This document shows, one piece after another, positions 38,561-50,779 of a stretch of 64,000 nt of DNA. The stretch's first letter is position 1, and each line of letters begins with the position of its first letter. The translations under genes were made by a program, and so were the position numbers. The notes beneath the pieces were generated by a model. The model was not told where the DNA came from. It worked only from the letters and a program-made list of their open reading frames with translations, and ran no database searches. This stretch comes from Saururus chinensis (lineage: Eukaryota > Streptophyta > Magnoliopsida > Piperales > Saururaceae), in contig CP141141.1 in assembly GCA_035235625.1 (NCBI GenBank), positions 11,839,968 to 11,903,967 of the forward strand, given 5' to 3'.

Positions 38561-40428
38561 AGCGCCAGTTTCTTATTTCATTCCAAACTTCTTTCCTTCA
38601 TTTCTTCCTCGTTTTAAGTCCGATTTAAGTTGTTTAAGAGGCGTTTCTACCAAAATCAAGTGTGTTGGACATCATGGCAAGGTTATTTTTCTGTTTTGAA
38701 ATTTATATAGCCCTAAAATCTACTATTTAATTTCAGACTACTCAAAGTATTATTTATTTTCTCACTCGAAAATCGGGGTAGGGGCTTTTACCCTCTTTTA
38801 TGACATAAATACTTACATCAGTTATCTTTGAAAGTTTATATGAATAATTCTAGTTAATTTTTGTGTATGTTTTAGAATTGCCTCGTATACTTGATTTATT
38901 AAGTGTTTATCTTTTGAATTTAATTAGGAATTATGCTTTATGTTATATGTGATTTAAAGAAAATCTAGCTTTGCCATTATTTTAGAGTATGGTAAGATTG
39001 AAGACAGTTTTTATGGAATTGTTGCTCTATCAAAATGATTTTAGAAAATACATACAATCATGACCACCGAGTTACTAAGATGAGATAAAGAAGGGGTAAT
39101 TGTCTCTTTGGAACGAGCGACTAACCCTACCTTTATAATTGTTGTTAGTAACACGACCATGACTTGTAAAGGCAATGCTAGATTGATCTTCGTAGAAAAA
39201 GAAAAAGAGAAGGAAATTCTCGTTTGAGTTGGGCATATGAGAGATTTAATTGTTTGGAACTCAAATTGGTAGACATACCGATAGAGTTTTATAATTGAGA
39301 GTACATAGGTAAATCCGGTTTGGAATCGGATACACGGTACACACATTAGCCTGGTGAGCCCCTAACGAAGGGCAAGATCCCTGATTCCCCCTAACAAAGG
39401 GCAACTATCAAGGCTACGCGCACTAGGGTAGAGAGTATCATGGGAAAACTCTCTGCTCTCTAGATCCCAGCGCCCCATGAGCACGGGTGGCTCTTCCCTC
39501 TACAAGCATGGAATATTTTACGAAAAATTTGCAGAGGAGTAAGAGGCTGCTGCTTTGTACCCGTAGCAAATTCTTTATATAATAATACAAACCCTAGAAG
39601 CATCTTCGACACGTAGGGAGAAGCCCTAAGGAAGTTTTTGGGTGAGAGGCACACCCTTACAACTTTTTCGAAAAGTATTGTCTATTTACCTTATGATTTA
39701 CAAACTGCCAGATGTTATATTTATGTCTAACAGGATAAGTACTCCTACTGAGTATTTTAAAATACTCACCACCCCCCAGACCTTGCAAGGCCTGGTGTGG
39801 AATAGACGAGTGTAGAAGAAAGCAGTAAAGATACTTTTTGGGAGCTTCAACTAGTGACCACAGAGTCTACGATTACACCAGTAGTTTTCTAAGTATATAT
39901 TCATATATTTTTGGCTTGAGAAGACTTGTTTATATCTTTACTTATGTGTTTATACACAGACAATATATTTCCTGGGGAATAAAATATTTCATGTTACGTT
40001 TATGGTTATACGTTTATGGTTGCGACCCGAGCAAGCTCTGATTTTACTTTTTAACTCTTTATATATTTTCTAAAATCTCGGGTCGTGACATAAAGAGAGC
40101 GGGAAAGGCATGGGCCAGCCATGCTTAAATCAGGGAAGTCCTATCCCTGCTAATTCCTATTCTTCAATAGGGCTCTTTCCAAGTTTACTAGATTGACTCA
40201 AATCAAAATTCAAATCAATTAAAATCTCACCAAAACAAGGACATATACTCAATTTGGCATCCAAGGAAGGTGGTCGGTGGGCCATGGGCCTAGATGGTGC
40301 TCGCCCTACCTGACTGGCTCTTGTGTACTTGTTTACCTACTTATCCAATTTCCATCAAACAGAGTTGGAAAACTTCATAAAAATTACCAAAAATTTTCTA
40401 ATATTTTATAAAAATCAAGGGTGTTACA

Positions 40429-40742
40429 TTCTACCCATCTTAAAAGAAACTCCTACTAGAAGTGGATACATCATCTTCATCTCATTCTCACTTTCCCATG
40501 TTGCTTCTTCGACTTTTTGATTCCTCTAAAGGACTTTGACAAGACTAATCCTCCTTGTACACAACACCTGCTTCTTCTCATAAAAAAGTTGAATAGGCAC
40601 CTCCTTGTAAGTAAGATCATTGGTTACCTCAATTGGCATAAAACTGATGGCATGGCTAGGATTCTGGTTGTACATCTGCAATATCAAAAACACATTATGG
40701 ACATTTGCAAGCTTGAGAGGTAGTGCAAGACGATATGCCACC
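40429..40742 (-). pseudogene. Gypsy integrase C-terminal segment (distal part)
   Basis: The minus strand reads EVAYRLALPLKLANVHNVF, then DLTYKEVPIQL, then ISLVKVL, a stop, and EEATWESENEMKMMYP, ending near a purine tract and LTR. This is the C-terminal chromodomain-like tail of Ty3/gypsy integrase. One stop lies within it. The upstream half of the same gene lies beyond the solo LTR at 44392-44518. Confidence 0.8.
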
Positions 40743-40747
40743 TCACT

Positions 40748-43700
40748 TGTCATGGCCCGGATTTTTAAAAGTATTTTTAAATAGCATGAATAGTAAGTAG
40801 CGATAATTTTTTTTCCTTCAATACAAAACAAATAATTCAATTAAATATCTAGGCCATGATAACTAGGGTTCATAAATACGGATATCAAATCATATGATAT
40901 TTACATGTCTAAAAATTTTAAAAACAGCTCATCTATCTAAGTACAAGTCCGTCACCCATCTGAAAATAAATAATAAGTTGACTCTCACGCTAAAGGTACA
41001 CTAACGTACCAGAGTTGCAGAAATGGAGAATCTTCTTCTTGTCGTTGCCTGCAGAATCTGCACCCAACCAAACGAAGCAACCACAACAACAACAATAAAA
41101 TCTCTCCTCCTTCATGAGAAGAGCTTCCAAAGGACAAAAGGTTTTATTAATATTTTTCAGATTAGGCCAATATCACCCGATGTTAGTTACCTACGTACTC
41201 ATAAAACAACATCTCCAATGTTTCCAACAAGATCGGATCCAGACGTAGTTCTGCCTAGAAACTACTCTATCCTAAGAAGCATAGCATTACACATGCAATG
41301 CTTAGGTATTTTTAACCAACCTACATTTTAGTAATCCCTTCAATCGTTCCACTTGTCTAATTAACAAGCAATATCAAACAATGTTATTAATTATCTCACA
41401 TCCCTTGTTCGATAATTAATACTATCAAATCTGCAATTCAGAGATGACTCGCCCCTCAAGAAATCTCTAGACATAGTACTCCAACCTTGGAGTAGACCGC
41501 TTAATAGCAGCCTGACCCAAATCTCTAGGGCTCTCAAAAGCCTACCACGAATCTGGAGAAGAGGATCTCAACTGTGCTCATGGACACAGATTGGCAAGAA
41601 GTACAAGCCTTCCATGATGCTCATACAACTCCGCTTTTCGTATGTACTAAATAGTCCTAGGAAGACCTGCGGTAAAGACCCTCTGGTCAATACCCAAACC
41701 GTCATGGCGATGAAGAAGCATATTGCAATCTTCACCATCCCAACTCTGGGTGCAAATGTCTTATAAGACATTACTAATGTATCCATAGAAGCCTTGGGTC
41801 CTTATGGCCATTGACTCCCCCAAACATTTGAAACTTAGACTAGATTATTTCCATCCAGTCAAGTATCCACTCAACCATTTAGGTCCTCTTCACCTTGTGA
41901 ATCGGCCCACTAAATAGCTCATCCACTGAGCTATGACTTGAAGAACATCCCAAAATCACCCTCGGTTCATTGACCAAGGTAAGATTCTATGTCAGGGGCC
42001 CATTCACTCCATGAACTGGTCCCAACCCTAAAGAGGGTATTTTAGTCATTATTTTGATTAGGTGTTCTCCCCACAATCCAACAGCAACCCATGTCTCTTG
42101 ATTAAACTTCATTAATCTTAAGTTAACGATATAAATCAAAGCATCAATAATAAAAGCATACGCCAAGGTAAGCAACATAAATAACATTAAGTCATACAAA
42201 TTCATAACAATAAACAGAGGCCCATTGCACTCATTTGTAGGGTTAGGGCTCAGCGAATTCAAGCCCGAGAGTGTAAACAACCCTAACACCTCCCGCGAGT
42301 TACATATATAACACTCTAGTCGATCGATGTACTCGATTGCAGACACGTGTAATACGCTGCCTTAAACCTTGAGAATTAGGGTTCTTCCCTTTGTTTCCCA
42401 TGACACTGTGACCTGTCAAGGTCTTCGTGCCTTTTATTGGTCACACCCATTCCTTTGAAGCTATTTAACGTCATTCTAGGACACCCTAATGCTTGGTTGC
42501 TAGGTTATCTGTTTCAACAGAAATAGAACATACTGCCCCCTAAGGGCATTAGGGTAATTCTACCACTTAGGGTATGCTACCCTCCTTTGGGTCAATTGGT
42601 CATCTCACAACCATTCTATTTATTTTAAGTCATCAGCCTTTCAGAGGGCTCCACTTTCCAACTAACTCACGCTTCCATTCACACGAATGTCAATTGTTCA
42701 CTTAAAGTGTATTTCTGTCATTTGGTTTAAAGCCTTATTGACATCTGATGGGTCCAAAATTTAACTCAAGTGTACCACTTGACTTCATGGACTCTGTGTA
42801 ATTTTCCTAGTGTATGATGGGATCGTGAACCCCTTGAACCGTCCCAGGTTTTGACTAACGGTTTACTATAAACCCTAAGGGCAAAAGGGTCAATTAACCA
42901 CTCATTGGGATTTTTTCTCACTAAATGCTTTGGACCATAATTATTTTATCCATTAAAATATCACTGAGCATTTCTCCAATTTTTAGATCCACTCATAGGC
43001 CCCTGAACCAGAGCCTCGAACTCGGGTAAGTTAATATTATAAGACAATTAAATAACAGGGGTAAAAAGGTTATTTTATAGTCTCTGGGATTTTCCCCAAG
43101 CGGAAAACTTGGTCAGAATAATACCAAACCTCTCCAGGTCTATGAGTATTTTTCTAGAATTTGTTTGACACTTTTAGCCACATGAACCGGACCCAGTTCA
43201 CTCCCCTCAATTCCTTTTTTTTTAAACCGACCCAACATGGTTCAGGTCACCCAACCCGACCCCGGGCAGATGACCCGTAGTGGATCGTCTTCCCCATGTC
43301 CGACCAGAGACGGAAATGCCTCTGGCGGTGCTGCCGCTTGCCGCCACGGCTGGGTGGCAAGATGGGGTCCACCGGATCGCCGCCAAGCGGCGATCTCAAT
43401 AGGCCTGGCCCCCGCCGCCGCCCAGTGGCCAGCCGGGGCCAAGGTCGACCTTTTTTTTGTACTGTTCGGTGTGGCAGCTAGCCGCCACAGCCAGGCAACG
43501 TCCTGGAACCAATCGGATTGTCGGGATCCTGCGATTATGGAGGTCCAGGCTCACCGCCTGTCCCTAGCCGTCTCCGCCCTTCTGCGAGCCAAAAATTTCT
43601 GTCTCTTTTTTTTTACTGAACTAAGCGGCCGCAACCATTGCCACCGAACATACCCAGCTGCCACGGCCAAGCTAGGCCGAAATGAAGTGAAACCGAAGGT

Positions 43701-44386
43701 AGAATCCGGCAATCGGCCGGCTGGCGGACGACAACAACCAAAAATACTCTGATTTATATAAACAGTGATTTCTGCAAACACTGTTCATATAAATTACGGA
43801 AACAAGCGAATTTGCAGGTTATTAAATTTTAATTTATTTAGCAAAACCTCTACTAATCTTGATTTGAAGTTCTACCTTAATTTTTGAGTTGTCGTCGATC
43901 CACCGCCACCAATGCCTCACCGGAGCCAAAAAATTCTATCATCGCCTCTTTCTCCGTTAAAAGCCCCCTCCAAAAAGCCCTAATTCTTTATTTTTATAGG
44001 CATGGGATTAGGGCTCCTAATCCCATGAAAAATTAGGTCAAAATCTCTTCAATTTAGCAACCAAATTAGGCCCAAAACACAATTTCGAAATACTAATTGA
44101 TCGGGCCCGTATGGTGACTTAAACGGACAATTCGTGCTTCCAATTCGGGTAAAAGGTCCCTGCACGATATGTTCAACTTCAAACAGTCGTATCTCCCTCA
44201 TCCGAACTCTGATTCGCTCGTTCTTGGTGGCATTTCGAAGCTCTTTCTATCTATTTTCCATCCATATAGATTTCAGCTACCAATTCTAAGCATTTATTAA
44301 GTTATTCTAATAAGAAGGTTAAGGGGTCCAACACTCTAATTTCCCGTGGTCAACTTTTGGAATTTAGAAAATTCCCGAACGTTACA
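40748..44386 (-). mobile_element. Solo long LTR (3.64 kb) inserted in the gypsy integrase
   Basis: Plus-strand ends are TGTCATGGCCC and AACGTTACA. The flanks are TCACT (40743-40747) and TCACC (44387-44391), a 5-bp duplication with one change. It is the same family as 21941-26639, sharing both ends and many internal blocks (for example GATTAGGTGTTCTC near 24268 and 42056). No gag or pol sequence lies inside. A GC-rich part (43240-43740) has open frames on both strands without recognisable domains. Confidence 0.75.
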
Positions 44387-44391
44387 TCACC

Positions 44392-44518
44392 AATCCTCTA
44401 CAAAATCACTAACAATCCAATGTATAGAGGATATAACTTTCTTTTCATCCTAAATTGCAATACTCTCTTCATCGGTGAAATCTTCAAGAAAACGTGGTCT
44501 CCAACCTCAAACTCAAAA
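44392..44518 (-). pseudogene. Gypsy integrase C-terminal segment (proximal part)
   Basis: The minus strand reads FEVGDHVFLKISPMKRVLQF followed by KLYPLYIG, the conserved block just before the segment at 40742. Together they are one integrase gene split by the insertion 40748-44386. The frame is preserved across the junction once the insert and one target copy are ignored, apart from one nonsense codon near 44400. The rest of integrase is missing beyond 44518. Confidence 0.8.
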
Positions 44519-45870
44519 TGTCATGCCCCAAGATTTTAAAACTCATTTTTCTCATAAATCGAACAACAAAATTAATTTTTTTGTCAATCATGAGACAAAA
44601 TTATCTTGGGGGTGATCCATTCATTTTCTTATATACTCATATTCAAACCAACATAATATATTAGACAAGATCAAATCCTACAAGCACGAAGGGTCTTGCA
44701 TGAGTATATGTCATAGATCCATAATGTACACAACCATAAGTAACTGACGATTATGTGCCTTAGTTTAAATACACACATTACTAAAAGTTTACTAATAAAG
44801 ATCATAAATCCTACATTGACTATAAGTGAGCTAGTTGTCCTTTTCGAGCACAATGTTCCCAACCCGGCTTCACCTTCGGTGAACCTGCATCACAAGGATA
44901 CTAAGTATACAAATATATCAAGTAGGATTACAAAGTTGCAGTTTATAAAGACAAAAACTCCTATATTTTCTTCAATATGTTATCTCTTTGTACCACTCTT
45001 AACTTTGAACTCCTTGGTTGTTCATCAGCATCAGCTTGATCTTCACTCTTCATTGTACTTCTGACATATCAAGATCTTCATGTCTTCTCCCTTAGCATGA
45101 ATCTCCTTTCACTTGATCTTTTCAATAACAATCTTCATCAAACAATTTGTCACCACAAGTATTTTTTGCGCTCTAATCTTACCACTATTAACTCTTTTGA
45201 TAATGGTAGACAAAACTCATAAGCAAAAAGACTTAATCTGTCTAAAAACCATTAGAGAAGCTTTACTCTTGTTCTGTAAGTTTTCTAAGCCTTCCTCTCA
45301 TCTCCTCTCCTCCATGTTCTAAATCCCGTATATGGAGCCCCCATTTCCAATAAGGAAGTTTAGTTCAAATAGATACCTAAATCAAATAATGATGGTCTAA
45401 TTTAAGAAACTGTAGGTTGAAACAATCAATCATTTGATAAGGTGATCGATCATTTCCCTATTTTGTCTAACATAGATACTCCAAGCAATTGATTGCTCTA
45501 CCTTCATTGACCGATTCATCAATCCAATAGGAGATCATTCGGTGATGATCTCGAAGAACCTTGTGCACTGCATTCAAGGTTGATCGATACTTTGACCTAA
45601 CGATTAATCACTTTGAGCAAAAAAGTGAATTTTTTATTCAAAAAGTCTTCATCACTCAACTGCATACCCAATAGAGTTCCTTTCACCACAATGTGTATCA
45701 TGTGACGTGTGTGCATATTTCTACTTGTCAAAACATGGATTTGAGTCTTCTTCTAGCTTCATTTTTAGAATTTGATCTTCAAACATAATTTGACTCAAAA
45801 TTACATACATATATGATATTTTTTAATCACAAAAATAAGTCAATACATGGTATATAACACATATTCTTAC
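44519..45870. repeat. LTR-like sequence of uncertain extent
   Basis: It starts TGTCATGCCCCAAG directly at the point where the integrase reading stops, like the start of the neighbouring LTRs, and could end at TTCTTACA near 45870. The flanks do not match. It is AT-rich and has no recognisable gene. Confidence 0.35.
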
Positions 45871-45879
45871 AGTTTGTGC

Positions 45880-47100
45880 ATCGACATCTTTATGGTGCAC
45901 GTTCTCAACCACATCTAGAAGATCCCTTTGCACAAGAGTGGATGATGCTTTATAGTTCTCATCATAATGAAATTGAGGGTTCAATTAATAAGCCACCACA
46001 TGAATAGGTTGACGAAGTTAGTCCTTACACTGCCTCTCAATGATACTTAAATAAGAGTCATACTCTTCTACCTTCCCATTTCATACAACTTTCATTTTTT
46101 TCCATTGCCTGTCTCATTCCTTCATACAAATAGCTCATTGATGGTTTCTTGACACAATTAGCCATCATAAGTATTCTCACAAGTGGCTCACTTATGGCAA
46201 TGACCTTAACACACTTAGGCCAAAATGATGTGCTCAAAACCATATTTTGAAATTCCACCCCTTTGAGAGATCTTCCTAACTTTGCTATCTTTTTATTGGC
46301 CTACTCTTTTTGTAATTACCATTTTTCTTAAAACATCCTTATTATTGTAAACACTGTAATGTTAAAATTTTGGCCTTGTAACATCAAGTTGAATGATCTC
46401 CCTTTCACTATTAAACTTCTTCAACAATTGTAAAATAGCAAGGTGGTTATAAACAAACTTTGTTATAACTCTTGCTTTATCCACAACATCACTTTATCCG
46501 CATATTTACAAAAATCCTCCAACATCAAATCCAAACAATGTATTGCACAAGGAGTCCAATACAATTTGGATACTTTGCACTCAATTCTCTCTTTGCAGTC
46601 ACATAGTTAGATGTATTATATGTAAATACTTGGACAACATTTTCAGGTCCAACAAACTTATAATATGAGAAATATCATAGCATAACATATTAGTTGTTTT
46701 AGATTGATTAGATGTATTAATAGACTTCAAAAATATTATTCCCTTGGGACAATAAACAAGAAAATTTATCAAGTCCTATTCCTATTCTCCTTCCATCCAT
46801 CATTCATTCTTTCCAAAGATTTCTAAATTTTACAACATTAATAGTTATTTTTGAGACCACATCATCTAAAATCCCTCCCCTCAAAGCATGATGAGTAGGG
46901 GCCTTGTGACCGAGACCAAAAGTAGTAATGGCATCGTGTATTTTCCTAAGTATGAATGATAGAAGAAATGGTCACTTGCCCTATTTGTCATTTCAATAGC
47001 TTTCTTTCCTTCCAACATACTCTTGCTAGTAGGCTGGGTTCCTAGGGTAGTATGTGGAGGAAAGTAACTATCTATACTATGTTTTCTCTTTCCCTCCACT
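45880..47100 (-). pseudogene. hAT-superfamily transposase (DUF659 and dimerisation type), decayed
   Basis: On the minus strand, near 46770, is NFLVYCPKGIIFLKS, followed near 46640 by VGPENVVQVFTYNTSNYV; both are hallmark blocks of the DUF659 part of plant hAT transposases. At 46258-46058 FWPKCVKVIAISEPLVRIL and SMSYLYEGMRQAMEK match the following region. An N-terminal piece (47099-46881) has KRKHSIDSYF. Many stops and shifts occur. No terminal inverted repeats or 8-bp duplications were found. Confidence 0.75.
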
Positions 47101-47109
47101 TGGTCTAGT

Positions 47110-47800
47110 TGGTTGTGGTGGCTGGCTTGCTTCTATTTCTTCACCTTCATCTAGAAAAGGCTCTATACTCATAATTATCACCCAATTATCAAGCTCTTTA
47201 CTAATCCTTATAATTTAGTTTTTCAAGAGCCCAATTATCAATAAAAGTTCAATGCTCACATGTGTAATTTATAACTTATCATATGAATTTCATACATAAT
47301 GTGTGTTAAAATATATTTTCTTTTAAAAAGACTATATGCGTAATTCATAACATAAATCTTATTTTCCTATGAGTTTACGAACTATGATTTATGACATAAA
47401 TCTCTTATAAATGAGATTCACGAATAAATTTAACTTATTAAATTAAAATAATTCATGATTAATTATACTCAATAATCTATATATAAAGAGCAACCCCTAA
47501 GGGTAAAAAATTCACAATCTTTGTACATACCCTCTCGCGGGCATGTATTAATCTTCCAAATTTACAAAATTGCCACTGAAATGTGTCCTTTCCATAAACC
47601 TGATCGACGAAATGCGCCAAAGATGCCTTTTCGCTTGTTAAAACCATCTTCCTTGAGGAGCTGATATTCTTACTCCAAATTTTCTACACAATTTACCGCG
47701 TGACACCTTACTATATAGAAAGACATGTCACGGTATTTTTAATTTTAGATTAGTGACACGTTTTATAAATTTGTACGCGTTTAAAGTTGAATAAGACGAC
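47110..47800. other. Non-coding AT-rich spacer
   Basis: No gene was seen. The last part (47690-47800) may belong to the promoter of the transcription unit that follows. Confidence 0.4.
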
Positions 47801-48330
47801 GATTACGTGTTTAAAGACAAAGTGACACATGCATGGCGACGTGGTAGAACTGTTCCACTGGATACGTTCACCGGGGAATGGGCAATTGATTCAGCAGTAT
47901 CAGCTTCTCTTCTCCACTTTCCCCTGTCGAGGGCTCGAGGCGATTTCGGCGAAAATCCGGCCTTAGCGTCATTTCTCTTTTCCCAGCCCAATCCTCCCAT
48001 CTATCCATATATCTCCATCACTGTACATCGACGCCCAAATCAATATCGCCACCCATCCCGCCCTTCTCCCTTCCGGCGGAAATTTTATGAAGACGTCCTA
48101 CACAGTTCACCCTCTCCTCCTTCCTCCGGCGAGCCGCCATCTTCTGACTCTATCAGTCCATCTCAGGTCGTGACCTAAAATCTGGGATTTTTATGCTTTT
48201 GTTTTGTCCGTTTCCGAACTTATGATCTGTTGTTTCATTCAATTTTTCCTTGTTTCCTTGTCATCTTAGTCTTCACAATTGAATATTATAAATGTTCTAG
48301 ATATGATTCCTTAGCATCCTCTAAACAGAG

Positions 48331-48458
48331 ATGGGGCGGTCGGTTTCACGTTCCCCTTCGCACAAGAGAAGGCATTTGCCATCTCCGGTGAGCCGCCGGC
48401 ATAGCAAGAGAAGCCGCAGGGAACGCAGCAGATCTCCCTACTCTTATTCTCATAGCAG
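48331..48458 (+). pseudogene. First coding exon of an SR-rich (RS-domain) protein, with 5' UTR exon
   Basis: The ATG at 48331 opens a 42-codon exon, starting MGRSVSRSPSHKRRHLPSP, made of Arg/Ser repeats typical of splicing-related RS-domain proteins. It resembles the N-terminus of plant ARGLU1-like (At1g10890-type) proteins, though I cannot be certain of the family. A GC-rich upstream exon (about 47807-48166) ends at CTCAG/GTCGTG and is joined by an intron with acceptor CTAAACAG two bases before the ATG. The exon ends at 48458 with donor GTTAAT. No further RS exons were seen. The next exon-like sequence belongs to ribosomal protein L13a in another frame, so the gene is truncated or chimeric. 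Confidence 0.5.
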
Positions 48459-48546
48459 GTTAATGAATCGTTTCATTTCATTGAGTAATTTTATTTAAGG
48501 TAAATTACGAGCCGTTTAAAATTAGTTATGTCTGCTTTCTATCCAG

Positions 48547-48690
48547 GAACTCGAGGACAAGAGGAAGCAGAGGGCACAGGTTGCTTATGAGAGAAAGAAG
48601 AAACTAATTAAACTTCGGAAAAAGGCCAAGGAAGTTGCTGAAGACCAGTTGGGCACACAGATAGACATTCTTAACCCAATCAAGTACTAG
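48547..48690 (+). pseudogene. Last exon of ribosomal protein L13a (uL13)
   Basis: After the acceptor CTATCCAG the 47-codon frame starts [20 protein letters not shown] and ends IDILNPIKY, then TAG. This is the C-terminus of the plant cytosolic 60S subunit protein L13a, a basic helical tail. The preceding exons encoding the rRNA-binding core are absent. If spliced to the RS exon upstream (phase 2), the exon would be read in another frame ([11 protein letters not shown]...) and stop soon. It is best seen as a captured or duplicated exon rather than a working ribosomal gene. Confidence 0.8.
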
Positions 48691-48699
48691 AACAAGCCA

Positions 48700-50440
48700 A
48701 AGTAATCTGTTTTCCAGTTCTTATTTTGAGTTATATCTTAGTCGTGCATTATGGTTTGTTCCTTTATTATCCTTAAGTTTGGTTGTCTTTCAATTTTGAT
48801 ACGAGAACATGTTCGATTAATACAGATATTAAACAAGTTGCTATAAGATTACTGTATTTTTAAGCTTTTGTATTGTCGACCTTGTACTTGCTGGTTCATG
48901 CTAGCAGTTCCTAATTATTTAGCCTCTTATGAATTCCCATTGTTTTGGGCCCCAATATGGGTTGTGGCCAATGTATGTTTCTAAAATTTTAGCCCACTCT
49001 TCTTTTTACTCTTTAGAGGCCTTTAAAAAGTTTTATATTTTTCTTGTATCTTAAATATATGGAAAATATGTGAAATGCATGTTATTCGAGTGTGTCTCGA
49101 ATCTGGTTTTGCTTTTCTTTTGATTTGTGTGGAATTTTTATTCATCCCAATTTCTTTTGAATATTTTGAATAAAAAAATGTAGTTTTTTTGTGCAGATAT
49201 AATTTGCTTTATCTTTAGCTCTAGCTTGAGGAAGTTTTGGATGATAAGTGAGTTTTGTAAGAGGGCTTGGTTTTCTTCTCGGGAGTTTTAGGATCTTTGT
49301 AGAGTCTGCAACACCTTAAATCGTTGTCCTAATAAAAAAGGCCATTAAAAGCAGTGTATTTGAGATGTTGGATTGCAAGTCCACCTCCACTTTCCTCTTC
49401 TGTTTATAAGCTAATTTTTTATCATGCATCAGAAAGTGCGTTGTTCTATTATTGTTTTATCTTCATTTTGCTTACTTATATAAATTGATAGATATCATAG
49501 TTTTCTGGTTGCATTAAGGATTTCATTGTTTCTTTTCCTGTGTATTTCATCCTCTATAATTCTATGTTATACTACTTTCTGCTATGTGATTATGTGATGA
49601 TATATTGACTTTAATTCATATTCTTTTACTACTTGTTTATTTAAAATGGTCTAATGGGCTTCCTATGATGTACTTGATTTTGTTGTTCTAGAGAACGCAA
49701 TGATGGATCTTGGCATGGTTGCAGTTGTTTATTCTCATTTAAAATGTAAGGATTTCTGTTAGGTGGGGTATCCTTTCTTTTGTGTTTCATTTTGTCAATT
49801 GACTGTAACTTAGCTTGCTAAAATTTGAAATGATTGTCACCTGAATCTTGTTAGTCTGATATTTTGTATATCATAATACCTTCAATATATTGTAAGTTAC
49901 TGTATATACCTTCAATATATTATAATATATTTTGATCTCCTTAGTTTAGAAAATTTATAAATTACTTTATATGTTGTTGGATCCAAAACCACTCTACAAT
50001 ATGCACGATTGCTGAGGACTAAGAGGTCCACAACCGGTTTTTCTCGGCCTTCATTAGCACCTGAGGGGTTTTTGCAACTGTTTGTATGAATCTAATCTTT
50101 GGAATCGAGTTCATAAAAAAAGATAGCCAAGTTCTTTGTTAGAGATTCTCAGAAAAGGTGGTGAATCCAATTCTGTCTTCATGATCCATAGCTTTCCTCT
50201 ACTGTCTTCATGACCCATAGCTTTCCTCTCATATTTAACAAAAACTTTCCACACTCATTTCGTTTTTTTCATAGCTTTTCCCTACTGGCAAGTGGCAAGT
50301 ACACAATCACCATAAATTTTCATGGCTTTTGCCTACTGCTATTTATCAAATCATTGCAGTATTTGTCTATCATGTTAGCATGCAGAACTTCATTTTTGAT
50401 AGATTTTGTCCACTGGTAAGGTACACAATGTTTACTTTTT
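48700..50440. other. T-rich intron-like or UTR-like sequence between exon fragments
   Basis: No open frame of interest. It is T-rich on the plus strand as plant introns and 3' UTRs are. A short duplicated phrase (CTGTCTTCATGA.CCATAGCTTTCCTCT) occurs twice at 50174-50232. Confidence 0.4.
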
Positions 50441-50446
50441 TTTCAG

Positions 50447-50777
50447 CTTCTGGAGCACACATCCGAACTTGATATGGGGTTTGTTTGGCTACTGGGGGAT
50501 AGTGGGTTCAACATTCGGTTTTAGAACCACACCAGCCTTCACCCCAGGCATTAGCCTGTTGGATGCATTGACCAACACTCGCAATGATGGTTATGGAGCA
50601 CTCTACAAAGAGGGCACTGCTTCTCTTCTCAACTCTCTGGCCACCAAGAACTTCTCCTACACCACCCAACAAGTCAAGGACAGGTTCTCTGCTTCTCTGG
50701 TCTCCAACAACGCTGCTACTGCTCAGGCCAAGCTCTTTAAGCAGGCCAACAAGGGGAAGCTCAAGATCAGAATATAG
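50447..50777 (+). pseudogene. C-terminal exon of a protodermal factor 1-like gene
   Basis: After a T-rich tract and acceptor TTTCAG the frame reads FWSTHPNLIWGLFGYWGIVG, then NTRNDGYGALYKEGTASLLN, then YTTQQVKDRF and AQAKLFKQANKGKL before a stop. This is the conserved C-terminal half of plant PDF1-like proteins, which are secreted proline-rich proteins of the shoot epidermis. The first exon, with signal peptide and proline-rich repeats, was not found in the preceding 1.7 kb. The frame itself is undamaged, so it may be a recently captured exon, or the first exon may be too diverged to see. Confidence 0.65.
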
Positions 50778-50779
50778 AC

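Larger units (their letters stand above)
37997..40090 (+). mobile_element. Solo LTR, 2094 bp, with perfect TAAAG duplication
   Basis: It begins TGTAACATCTGTAAG and ends TCGGGTCGTGACA. The five bases before it (37992-37996) and after it (40091-40095) are both TAAAG, the 5-bp target duplication expected of LTR retrotransposon integrase. No internal coding sequence, PBS or second LTR remains, so it is a solo LTR formed by recombination. A TATA box (TATAAAT, 38554-38560) follows a 29-bp minisatellite, consistent with a plus-strand LTR promoter. Confidence 0.85.

Noticed and set aside
43237..43781. Overlapping GC-rich frames on both strands (up to 171 aa)
   Set aside because: They lie inside a solo LTR, have no domain, and arise from local GC-rich composition.
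47807..48178. 123-aa plus-strand frame before the RS exon
   Set aside because: It has no domain and crosses a convincing splice donor (CTCAG/GTCGTG); 5' UTR is the better reading.
50406..50777. Outer-membrane porin (VDAC) as a first guess for the C-terminal frame
   Set aside because: The residues fit the PDF1-like C-terminal domain (THPNLIWGLFGYWG, GYGALYKEGTASLLN) and no beta-barrel pattern is seen.
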